From assembly GCA_049969475.1 (NCBI GenBank), contig JBMFOU010000015.1, forward strand, positions 10,453-74,452: a stretch of 64,000 nucleotides of DNA. Reading direction: 5' to 3'. The stretch is from UBA2030 sp049969475. Its GTDB lineage: Bacteria > Bacteroidota > Bacteroidia > Bacteroidales > TTA-H9. Positions 25,688 to 34,069 of this stretch are shown piece by piece; the stretch's first letter is position 1, and the number at the start of each line of letters is the position of its first letter. The translations under genes were made by a program, and so were the position numbers. The notes below the pieces were generated by a model, which searched no databases, was not told the origin of the DNA, and saw only the letters and a list, made by a program, of their open reading frames with translations.

Positions 25688-27046
25688 TTAGTTTCTTGTC
25701 AAAACCAAATACTGCCAGGGCTCGAGGTGCAATGCCTGAGAAGTAGCCCAATCGATGGAATCTCCAGAAAATACGTTCAGCCAATTACCGATAGCTGCTT
25801 TATCTTCAACCGTAAAATCAACAGGTTTCTCGCTTAGGTTTAGTATAACCAGCACATTATTCTCACCTTTCTGACGAATGAAAGCCATCACCTGATTTCC
25901 TCCACTGGTTTTTAATAGTCGGTAACTGCCACCCCAGGTGCCATTCCACAGCGCAGGATTGGATTTTTTCAAATCCAGAAGGGCCTTGTAGAATCCAGCC
26001 AATTTGTATTCATGGAAGTCCACCGGGTCGCGATCGAAGAAGTTGAGCCGGCGCATCAAAGGCTCTTCCTGGCCGGTATAAATCAATGGCATGCCAGGAA
26101 TGGTGGCTGTAAGCACAGCCAAAGCGAGGGCACCCTGTCCGTAGCGCTCGTACTCAGTTCCTGCCCACGAGTTCTCGTCATGATTGCTGGTAAAATTCAT
26201 CATCAGGCTGCCTTCAGGGTAATTTTTCAGGTATCTGGTGATGAGGCTATCTATCTGGCGGGCACCGGCTTTGCCTTGGGCCACCTTATGCATCAGGTTC
26301 ATGAGCTTCCAGTTATAAGCCATATCGAAGGCATTATACATCAATGGAATATCGTCGGCTTCGGCCAGCATGAAGACAGGTTTTACGGCATCGAGTACCT
26401 TACGGGTATGGTCCCAGAAATCTACAGGTACCATGCCGGCTACATCGCAACGAAAACCATCTATATCGGTATTTTTTACCCACCAAAGCATAGCCTCAGT
26501 CATATATTGACGCATGTCAGGATTGGAATAATCGAAGGCGATCACATCGGTCCAATCGAAGGGAGAAACAAAAGAACCATCCTTGCCGTGTTTATACCAA
26601 TCCGGATACTGAGAAGCCAAGGGATTATCCCAGGCTGAATGGTTGGCTACCCAGTCGATAATAACATACATTCCGAGTTCATGGGCTTTATTGACCAGGG
26701 CTTTGAAATCTTCAAGGGTTCCCAACTCAGGGTTCACGGCCAGATAGTCTTTTACCGAATAATAGCTCCCTAGGTTTCCCTTCCGGTTAATTTCGCCAAT
26801 GGGATGTATGGGCATGATCCACAGGATTTTAACTCCCATATCCTTCAATCGTGGCAGATGCTCGGCAAAGGCATTGAAGGTTCCTTCGGCAGTATACTGC
26901 CTGACATTAACCTCGTAAATAGAAGCATCCCTGGCCCATTCGGGGATAGAAATACCGCGTACGGGTTGAGCCCCCAGCCATCGCCAGGGGAATAACGAAA
27001 GAATCAAAATAAACATTAACAGGTGTTTTCTCATCGTTCTTGCCAT
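25688..27046 (-). CDS. secreted GH13 alpha-amylase
   Basis: A 452-residue GH13 enzyme with a signal peptide (MRKHLLMFILILSLFPWRWLGAQ after a short MART start). The catalytic triad is visible: Asp201 (GFRCDVAGM), Glu229 (FMLAEAD) and Asp290 (SNHDENS). Region I is IIDWVANH. The C-terminal beta domain is short (VLVILNLSEKPVDF). It cleaves alpha-1,4-glucans in the periplasm or at the surface; the exact specificity (amylase, maltogenic) is not decidable. It is the last gene of the operon, 26 bases after the permease. ATG 27034 is an alternative start. Confidence 0.9.
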   Translation of the reverse strand: MARTMRKHLLMFILILSLFPWRWLGAQPVRGISIPEWARDASIYEVNVRQYTAEGTFNAFAEHLPRLKDMGVKILWIMPIHPIGEINRKGNLGSYYSVKDYLAVNPELGTLEDFKALVNKAHELGMYVIIDWVANHSAWDNPLASQYPDWYKHGKDGSFVSPFDWTDVIAFDYSNPDMRQYMTEAMLWWVKNTDIDGFRCDVAGMVPVDFWDHTRKVLDAVKPVFMLAEADDIPLMYNAFDMAYNWKLMNLMHKVAQGKAGARQIDSLITRYLKNYPEGSLMMNFTSNHDENSWAGTEYERYGQGALALAVLTATIPGMPLIYTGQEEPLMRRLNFFDRDPVDFHEYKLAGFYKALLDLKKSNPALWNGTWGGSYRLLKTSGGNQVMAFIRQKGENNVLVILNLSEKPVDFTVEDKAAIGNWLNVFSGDSIDWATSQALHLEPWQYLVLTRN

Positions 27047-27072
27047 TTATTTAAAATCATTTGTAAAATTCG

Positions 27073-28353
27073 TTAGTGAGAAGATTTAGATATGCTGAGG
27101 TCCTCGGAAGATTTTTTACCGGGTTCGCGTACCCAAAGCCAGAGCAGGGCCGATAGAGCCAGCGTAACAGCACTAAAAATATAAATCAGGGTTTTGTCGG
27201 TGGCTTGCTGAAAAAAGTAACCCATAACAAAGCTTACCACCAACTGAGGTAAAACCACCGATAGGTTGAAAATTCCCATAAAAAAGCCCATACGCCCTTT
27301 ATTCACATTTTCCGACATAATAGCAAAAGGAAGGCTAACAACGGCGGCCCATCCTATACTGAGGATGACAAAGCAAAGGTAGAGAGCAACAAAACTTTTT
27401 ACCCCAAAAGCTATGATAAAATAGCCCAGGGCCATGATAGCCACGGCCGTTGCATGAACTTTTACGCGTCCCAGTCGACGGGTAAGAGGTTCGAGAACGG
27501 CAACCGGCCATATACTTCCCACCCCATTAAGCAGGAAGAACATCCATCCTATGGTGGAGCCTAGTATGGCTGCATCAGATACCTGGAAACGGTGCTCGAG
27601 GAAAGCAAATGAATATACAAACATGGCTTGTATACCTAGCCAGCTGAACGCATGAGCGAAGTACAATTTAAAGAGCTCACCCCAGTGGGTCTGGCTTGCC
27701 TGAGGCTCCTGAGACGCGTCCGTTTCTGTAATAGACTGTAATTGCCGGGGTTCAGTAATGAAAAATAGGGGTACGATGCTGAAAAGTAAAATAACCACCA
27801 CTCCCACATAAATCAGGACATAGTTTCCCAGCAAGGCACCAACCAGATAGGCGCCTGCGCCAAAAAAGTTTGAGATGGCCTGCATCCAGGTATAGCCTTT
27901 GGTACGCGCGGGACCCTCGGGGGTGACGTCGGCTATGATGCTTCGGGTGGGGTTGAAGCTAATGTTAATACTCAGGTCAAGGGTAAGGGCAATGGTAACA
28001 GCCACAGCCATAATACTCTCAATACCCAGAAAATTTTTTATCCAGCCGATGTGGGGAAGGGCAAAAATGGAAAGGGCAGCCAGTATCCCGCCAATGATGA
28101 TAAAGGGCCTGCGGCGCCCGCCCCAGAACCATACTCCATCGGAAATCAATCCAATAATAACCTGGCCCAGAATTCCGGCCATTGGACCTGCAGCCCACAC
28201 TATACCAATTTCGTGAATATCGAGATTGTAGCGTGTTCGCAAAATCCAGCTCAGCACAGCAATCTGCACCGACAGACCAAAGCCCATGGCCGTTGCCGGT
28301 AGTCCCAGAATCACATAAAACAGATTCGTTAGTTTTTTCTGCATGGGTTTCAT
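27073..28353 (-). CDS. MFS disaccharide permease, SLC45/maltose type
   Basis: A 426-residue protein with about 12 transmembrane segments. It starts with NLFYVILGLPATAMGFGLSV and carries WAAGPMAGILGQVIIGLISD and GGRRRPFIIIGG, the pattern of the SLC45/sucrose-maltose MFS transporters (conserved RRRPF loop). It lies between two GH13 genes with short gaps, so it probably imports maltose or short maltodextrins produced outside. This replaces the role of a SusC/D plus permease route in the cluster as seen here. Confidence 0.87.
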   Translation of the reverse strand: MKPMQKKLTNLFYVILGLPATAMGFGLSVQIAVLSWILRTRYNLDIHEIGIVWAAGPMAGILGQVIIGLISDGVWFWGGRRRPFIIIGGILAALSIFALPHIGWIKNFLGIESIMAVAVTIALTLDLSINISFNPTRSIIADVTPEGPARTKGYTWMQAISNFFGAGAYLVGALLGNYVLIYVGVVVILLFSIVPLFFITEPRQLQSITETDASQEPQASQTHWGELFKLYFAHAFSWLGIQAMFVYSFAFLEHRFQVSDAAILGSTIGWMFFLLNGVGSIWPVAVLEPLTRRLGRVKVHATAVAIMALGYFIIAFGVKSFVALYLCFVILSIGWAAVVSLPFAIMSENVNKGRMGFFMGIFNLSVVLPQLVVSFVMGYFFQQATDKTLIYIFSAVTLALSALLWLWVREPGKKSSEDLSISKSSH

Positions 28354-28377
28354 AAGGCGACTTTATTTTAAGTGGAA

Positions 28378-30222
28378 TTAAAATTCGATGACCAGGGCAG
28401 TGGATGCCGCAAGAGTGAGGGTATTATCCCAGCGAACGGTACGATTGGCCACCCAATCGAAGCCTTCCCTTCGCTGACCCACCATCTCTGAGAACCTTTT
28501 CATATCCAGCGTAACTTCTCTATCAGCATAATTGAGCATCACCATCACGGTATCGGTGGCATTGTATCTGAAATAAACATAAACCTGATCTGCAGGGATA
28601 AAATGCCGGGTAAAGCCTGAGTGCAACACTTCTTTTCCTTTGCGCCAACGGGCAAGGCGGCTGATGAGTTCCCATGCGGCCTGTTGCTGTTTATTTCTTC
28701 CCCGGGCATCGAAGGCATTCGCAGGGTCGCCGGGCCAGCCACCAGGCATATCGGCCCGCATAGGGCCGTGCCCTTCCCATTCATAGCCTTTCATCAACAA
28801 CTCCGTACCCCAGGTGAGCTGGGGCATACCCCTTACGGTGTAAAGAAAAGCCATTCCCAGCGTGAAACGCCTGAAATCTTCTCTCACCACCGACCAGAAC
28901 CGACTTAGGTCGTGATTGTCTACAAATACCATATTGTACGTAGGATCCTGGTAAACAAAATCCTGAGCCAGGCAATAGTAGAGCCGCTCAGGCCCAAGTT
29001 CCCATCCCTGTCGGGTATCGTTGAACGACTCGCGCAAGGCAATATAGAGCGGAAAATCAGTTATGTAATCCATATGCGGATTGTAACCATCCCTGTTTTG
29101 TGCATCCTGAAACCAATAACCATGCATGGCTTTCTGTTCCACCCAGCATTCGCTAACCACACTCAGGCGAGGAAACTCGGTTTTCAAACGACGAAGCCAT
29201 TCGGCCATAAAATCCTTATCGGCATACTGATGCGTATCCATGCGTATGCCACTGATTCCTGAATATTCAACCCACCAGATGGAGTTCTGTATGAGGTAAT
29301 CGGCTAGTAAAGGTTCATTCTGATTGAGGTCGGGCATGTGGGAATCGAACCAACCGTCCACCATCAATCGATAATCGGCTTCAGCCCGGTAGGGATCGGG
29401 AATAACGGGTGCCCGAAAGTTGGAGCGGGTAAATTGTGGCCATTGATGAATCCACCGGGGCGAGGGTAAATCGCGTATCATCCAGTGATTGTCGCCCCAA
29501 TGATTGAATACCATATCCATAATGATTTTCAGGCCTCTGGCCGATGCCGAATCGACCAGGGTGCGAAACAATTCGTTGGTGCCCAGGCGCGGATCTACCC
29601 GATACATATCTGTGATGGCATAGCCATGATAGGAATATTTGGGTTGATTATTCTCGAGTACGGGATTAAGCCAGAGGGCAGTCATCCCTAATTTATCAAA
29701 ATAATTCAGGTGATTGATGATACCCTGAATATCCCCCCCATGCCGTCCATCGGGGTTGCTGCGATCGGCCTTTTCGAGCATATCAGGCATATCGTCGTTC
29801 GACGGATCGCCATTGGCAAAACGATCGGGCATGAGCAGATATACATTATCGGCTGACGAAAACCCTGGTGGCCGGGAGGATTCAGATTTCCTCTGCAAAA
29901 GAGAATATTTCAGCGTATGAAGGATTTTCCCGTTTTTCTTGAGAATTAAAGGATATTCGCCTGCCGGCAACGAAGGATCGACAGACAGGTAAGCAAACAG
30001 ATAATTGGGATTTTCCACGAAAACCGTTCGTAGCAGGCTGAAGCCCTGTGTGGGGGATACCAATTCGCAACCTTTCAAATCCTTACCATAAAGCAGAATC
30101 TGCAAATCTTTATGCTGCATGCCTACCCACCAATGGGGAGGTTCTACCCGCAAAACTTCGGATGAGAGCAGCAAATGACTGTAAATCAAAAGTAAAACAA
30201 AGAAGAAGTACCTTTTTTTCAT
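28378..30222 (-). CDS. secreted GH13 neopullulanase/cyclomaltodextrinase (SusA-like)
   Basis: A 614-residue enzyme with a signal peptide (YFFFVLLLIYSHLLL), an N-terminal beta domain (about 25-105, the cyclomaltodextrinase N-terminal type, VEPPHWWVGMQHKDLQILLYG), the barrel and a C-terminal beta domain. Catalytic residues: Asp329 (GIRMDTHQY), Glu358 (VVSECWVEQ) and Asp438 (FVDNHDLS). The NADNVYLLMPDRFANGDP-like region I opening (SSADNVYLLMPDRFANGDPS) is typical of periplasmic neopullulanases such as SusA. It should cut maltodextrins, cyclodextrins or pullulan. It starts 73 bases after GH31. Confidence 0.9.
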   Translation of the reverse strand: MKKRYFFFVLLLIYSHLLLSSEVLRVEPPHWWVGMQHKDLQILLYGKDLKGCELVSPTQGFSLLRTVFVENPNYLFAYLSVDPSLPAGEYPLILKKNGKILHTLKYSLLQRKSESSRPPGFSSADNVYLLMPDRFANGDPSNDDMPDMLEKADRSNPDGRHGGDIQGIINHLNYFDKLGMTALWLNPVLENNQPKYSYHGYAITDMYRVDPRLGTNELFRTLVDSASARGLKIIMDMVFNHWGDNHWMIRDLPSPRWIHQWPQFTRSNFRAPVIPDPYRAEADYRLMVDGWFDSHMPDLNQNEPLLADYLIQNSIWWVEYSGISGIRMDTHQYADKDFMAEWLRRLKTEFPRLSVVSECWVEQKAMHGYWFQDAQNRDGYNPHMDYITDFPLYIALRESFNDTRQGWELGPERLYYCLAQDFVYQDPTYNMVFVDNHDLSRFWSVVREDFRRFTLGMAFLYTVRGMPQLTWGTELLMKGYEWEGHGPMRADMPGGWPGDPANAFDARGRNKQQQAAWELISRLARWRKGKEVLHSGFTRHFIPADQVYVYFRYNATDTVMVMLNYADREVTLDMKRFSEMVGQRREGFDWVANRTVRWDNTLTLAASTALVIEF

Positions 30223-30295
30223 GATAGCTGCAAATAGCGTTTAAGGTTGTTCAAATCTAAGCATTTACCATTCATGCCAGACGGGGAATAGCATC

Positions 30296-32665
30296 TCAGC
30301 GCTGAAAACTGAGAGAGAGGGGGCTATTGTCCCATGTAAAGATCCAATGATTAGGTTGGCTGGATTTTGCCATCATAGAAACGTCGTTAATGCATGTAAA
30401 TTTTTCTTTTCCGTGAATGATCAGGTGGATGAGACGTCTGGCAGGTTGTGCACTAAACCCCCGATTTTCTGATTCAAGATGTATTGCCAGCCGGTCCTGG
30501 GATTCTTCTGCTTTAAGATGAATCAGCTCAAATTTTCCGTTTTCGGGAGCGTGGGCATCTGCCCCATCGTCCACATAAATGGAGAAGGTGCCTTCATGGG
30601 CTTGATAAGCCGGAAAATAGTGAATTATAAGCGTATCGGAGGAATATTGGCGAGTATTTTGCAGGGGAGGAACCATGGGCAGGAAAGAACCTGCTCTGAC
30701 GAAGAGCGGTAATTCATCGATGCGATTGCGAAAACGCAGTTTCTTATTTCCCTCGTAAATTCGGTCATTAAAAAAATAATACCAGGAGCCTTCAGGTAAC
30801 CAGAGCCTGTGCCATTTCTCCCCCTTTTCCAGCACTGGAGAAACCAGGAGGGAGGGACCCCAAAAGTAACTCCAGGTTTCGAGCTCGTTGCTGGGTGCAG
30901 TGCGATGTGCAAAAAGAGGCCTTGCCAGGGGGGTTCCCTCCTTATAGTTCTCCCAGGTCAGGGAATAATTGTAAGGCAAAAGCTGGTACCTGAGCAACAT
31001 AAACTTACGTACGATATCCTGAGTCGGGCGACTAAAAAAAATAGGTTCGGAAGGAATGCCCGAGCCATGGGGGCGAAGGATGGGCGAAAAGCAGGCAAAC
31101 TGGAGCCAGCGGGTATATAGCTCTTCGTCGAGCGTACCCTGGGCAAAGCCACCGGCATCGGAGTGTACATAAGCCACACCGCATATGCTCATGTTGAGCA
31201 GGATAGGAATCTGGGCCTTGAGCCCACTCCAGCTGCGGCTTACATCGCCCGTCCAGGGAAGCACTCCGAAGCGCTGGCTGCCGGCAAAACCGCTTCGATT
31301 GAGATTGAAAATCCGCCGACCTGGATAATATTTCTGATAATTGTCGTACAACATTTTATCCCACAAGTGCCCGAAGGCATTGTGTATAATCTCTGATTTT
31401 CCGCCCCGGTAGTAAATGCCGTCGGGGTGATGTTCTGGCTCAGCCAGGTCGATCCACCAGCCAGCTACCCCCTGTTTCATTAGCGTGTCGTATTTTTTCC
31501 ACATCCAGGCTCTGGCCTCTGGATGGGTGACATCGATTACCGCTCCGTGGCCGAAATAAAACTGCTCAAGCACAAAGGTGCTACCATCTGCCGTTTTTCC
31601 CAGAATGCCCAGGCTATCAGCCTCCTTCCAGTTGGCTGAACCTTTCACAAGGTAAGGTTCCGTGATGAGTACAGTCTGAACACCTTTTTCCTGCAATCCG
31701 TTAATCATCCCTATGGGGTCGGGCCAGTGGGGGCGATACCAGTCGAGGTTTCCCATGGTATGGAAGAGAGAATGGCCAAACCAGAAAAGATCGATAATCA
31801 TGGCATCGAGCGGAAAGCCGGCCTGTAAGGTAGCGTTAGCAATGCTGTCAACCTGGCTTTGGGTTCGATAAGCCATACGGCTTTGTAAATGGCCCAGCGC
31901 CCACAGAGGGGGAAGTGGTTGCCGCCCGGTAAGCGAAGTAAATCGCTGGGTGATTTCCATGATATTTTTGCCCGGTATCACATAAAAAGCCTTGCGCCCT
32001 CCACGGCCTTCCAGCTCCAGCACCCCCTTCTCATAATGTCCGATATCGGCCCAGCCCTTGCTTGTATTGTCGAAAAAGATTGCATAGCCCGATTCGGTAA
32101 TGAACAGGGGAAGGCTGTAGTTGAGATTTTCTTCTCCGAAACCATAGCCATATCGGGGTTGGTTACGCAACTCGAGCTTTCGGCCCAGAATATTCAATGG
32201 AATAGCCCGCATGCCGCCTCCCGTGATGAAGCGCTCTCCCGAAATATCGAACTTCAGGCTGAAAGCTCCCGATTCTTCTTCCTTCAGTCCTAAAAAGCGG
32301 GCCTTCTTTTGCTCTTTGTAATAAAAATCAAGCGCGAGAGTTTTTTTAGCAATGATGAATCGCCAATTGCCACCCACCAGGGTGCTATCGTCGCCCCATG
32401 CAACCGGAACTTCCCGCAATCCTGCCAACCGGCTCACAGAAGTATCTGCCTTGGGGTCATTAAGGCAACTTTCAATTTCAACTACATCATTTTCAAAAAC
32501 TTTTATTTTCCATTGATTTTCTCCCAGGACAATTGTTTCTGTGTTAGTAGTTCTTACTATCGTGGGGACTGAAACCTGAGTTTTTGCGGAAAAAACGCAA
32601 ATAAACCACAGCAAGGCACTCAACGCTCCTTTCCTTCCGGAGCGCTTCAAAGCATTAATTTTCAT
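30296..32665 (-). CDS. secreted GH31 alpha-glucosidase
   Basis: A 789-residue GH31 enzyme with a signal peptide (SALLWFICVFSAKTQ), an N-terminal beta domain, the barrel and C-terminal beta domains. Nucleophile Asp406 lies in WWIDLAEPEHHPDG and acid/base Asp474 in WTGDVSRSW, both in the normal GH31 positions. It releases terminal glucose or another alpha-linked sugar from oligosaccharides in the periplasm. It starts 8 bases after the receiver gene, so the signalling genes and enzymes are probably one transcript. Alpha-glucosidase is favoured by the GH13 neighbours; alpha-xylosidase cannot be excluded. Confidence 0.9.
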   Translation of the reverse strand: MKINALKRSGRKGALSALLWFICVFSAKTQVSVPTIVRTTNTETIVLGENQWKIKVFENDVVEIESCLNDPKADTSVSRLAGLREVPVAWGDDSTLVGGNWRFIIAKKTLALDFYYKEQKKARFLGLKEEESGAFSLKFDISGERFITGGGMRAIPLNILGRKLELRNQPRYGYGFGEENLNYSLPLFITESGYAIFFDNTSKGWADIGHYEKGVLELEGRGGRKAFYVIPGKNIMEITQRFTSLTGRQPLPPLWALGHLQSRMAYRTQSQVDSIANATLQAGFPLDAMIIDLFWFGHSLFHTMGNLDWYRPHWPDPIGMINGLQEKGVQTVLITEPYLVKGSANWKEADSLGILGKTADGSTFVLEQFYFGHGAVIDVTHPEARAWMWKKYDTLMKQGVAGWWIDLAEPEHHPDGIYYRGGKSEIIHNAFGHLWDKMLYDNYQKYYPGRRIFNLNRSGFAGSQRFGVLPWTGDVSRSWSGLKAQIPILLNMSICGVAYVHSDAGGFAQGTLDEELYTRWLQFACFSPILRPHGSGIPSEPIFFSRPTQDIVRKFMLLRYQLLPYNYSLTWENYKEGTPLARPLFAHRTAPSNELETWSYFWGPSLLVSPVLEKGEKWHRLWLPEGSWYYFFNDRIYEGNKKLRFRNRIDELPLFVRAGSFLPMVPPLQNTRQYSSDTLIIHYFPAYQAHEGTFSIYVDDGADAHAPENGKFELIHLKAEESQDRLAIHLESENRGFSAQPARRLIHLIIHGKEKFTCINDVSMMAKSSQPNHWIFTWDNSPLSLSFQR

Positions 32666-32673
32666 TCAAAATT

Positions 32674-33078
32674 TTAATTAATGTATTTGGTTACTACATC
32701 CAGCACCTTACGCAAGGTGAGCGGCTTTTCTATGTAGTCCACGCAACCCGCGGAGAGGGTAGCACCCCGTGAATATTCGATGCCAAATGCCGTCTGTGCA
32801 ATGATGGGCAATCCCGGGCAAATTCGGGAAATAACACTGGCTGCCTCAATACCCGACATAACCGGCATTTTCAGATCCATCAAAATCAGATGAATTTGCG
32901 AACAGTCGTTTGTACAAAAATCAACAGCCTCTTTACCGTCTTTGGCCCAGATGAGCTTAGCCTTGGTTTTTTTTAGGATAGCTTCAATTAAGCGATAATT
33001 GACATCCAGATCCTCTGCAATAAGGATGGTTTTACCGGAGAGGTCCGGATAGAGGTGCTGAACTGGTTGATCGCTCAT
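32674..33078 (-). CDS. stand-alone receiver (CheY-like) protein without output domain
   Basis: A 134-residue response-regulator receiver only: acidic pocket Glu22-Asp23, phosphoacceptor Asp68 (LILMDLKMPV), and the Lys of DYIEKPLT (about 118). No DNA-binding, enzymatic or other output domain follows. ATG 33078 overlaps the kinase stop by 4 bases (ATGA), and the ATG at 33084 is disfavoured. Closely related in sequence to the receiver at the end of the hybrid kinase upstream. Cytoplasmic phosphoacceptor. Confidence 0.9.
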   Translation of the reverse strand: MSDQPVQHLYPDLSGKTILIAEDLDVNYRLIEAILKKTKAKLIWAKDGKEAVDFCTNDCSQIHLILMDLKMPVMSGIEAASVISRICPGLPIIAQTAFGIEYSRGATLSAGCVDYIEKPLTLRKVLDVVTKYIN

Positions 33079-34061
33079 GTACATGATTCAAGGAGTATAG
33101 AGAGTGAAAACTCAGAGCCCGTTCCTGGATGGGAGGTTACCTGCAGATCACCCTTTAATAGTGAAGTATATTGGCGGGCAATATACAATCCCAGGCCTGC
33201 GCCCCGGGTGATTTTGTCGATTCGGCTCTCTCCCGTCCTGAACCTGTCAAAGATATAGCTTTTTTCTTGTTCTGTGATGCCGGGGCCTGTGTCCTGCACC
33301 CGAAAAACGAGATGATCGTCCTCTACGCTAACAGATAGAATTATATTTCCAATAGTTGTAAATTTAAACGCATTCTCAAGGATATTGATCAGAATTTTTT
33401 GAATAATATCCGGATCTGTTTCTATTGCCTGGGTGGAGGTCGAAAGTCCTCCGTCATCAAAAGAAAAAACCAGATGGGGATGAAGGTCTGCCAGGTATTG
33501 GGCTTCGAGATAAGACTCGCGGATTAAGTCTTTAAGAATCACCCTGCGTGGCAAAACATGTGCTGAACCACTGTCGAGAATGGCTACATCCAGCACTTTT
33601 TCCAAAAAAGCCCTGAGATCTTCACCGTTAGAGCGTATATGCCGCAAAAATTCCCTTTGTTCCATAGAAATTTCAGGGGTGTTCTCAAGTATTTCAGCAA
33701 AACCCATGATAGCATTGAGGGGGGTTCTTACCTCATGAGAAATATTCTGCAGAAAAAGCGTTTTCATTCGGTCGCTTTCTTCTGCCCTGCGCAGTGCTTC
33801 CGATAATTCATTCATTTTCGATTTCAACCGCTGTTCATAACGTCTTACAATGAACCAAATAATAGCGCCTGAAATCAAAACATAAAACCATCCTTTGAAA
33901 GTTTGCCAATGGGTGAGTTGGTCGGTGGACTTGGCAAACCACATAAGGGCCCTATCACTCAAGAGAATCCACGTTCCACCAATTATGAGGTAATACACCC
34001 AAATTCGGTTGTGAAAATAACTCCAAAAACGGGTGAAAATTTTCTCAACCCCAGCTTTCAT
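33075..34061 (-). CDS. membrane sensor histidine kinase
   Basis: A 328-residue kinase: two transmembrane helices (about 21-38 and 58-73) with a very short periplasmic loop, a HisKA domain with phosphoacceptor His109 (QNISHEVRTPLNAIMGF) and a HATPase domain (ILENAFKFT, VQDTGPGI, TRGAGLGLYIARQY). It has no periplasmic sensor, so it probably reads a membrane or protein signal. Eight bases after the hybrid kinase and overlapping the receiver gene by 4 bases. Its kinase core resembles that of the hybrid kinase. Confidence 0.9.
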   Translation of the reverse strand: MKAGVEKIFTRFWSYFHNRIWVYYLIIGGTWILLSDRALMWFAKSTDQLTHWQTFKGWFYVLISGAIIWFIVRRYEQRLKSKMNELSEALRRAEESDRMKTLFLQNISHEVRTPLNAIMGFAEILENTPEISMEQREFLRHIRSNGEDLRAFLEKVLDVAILDSGSAHVLPRRVILKDLIRESYLEAQYLADLHPHLVFSFDDGGLSTSTQAIETDPDIIQKILINILENAFKFTTIGNIILSVSVEDDHLVFRVQDTGPGITEQEKSYIFDRFRTGESRIDKITRGAGLGLYIARQYTSLLKGDLQVTSHPGTGSEFSLSILLESCT

Positions 34062-34069
34062 AGGATAGC

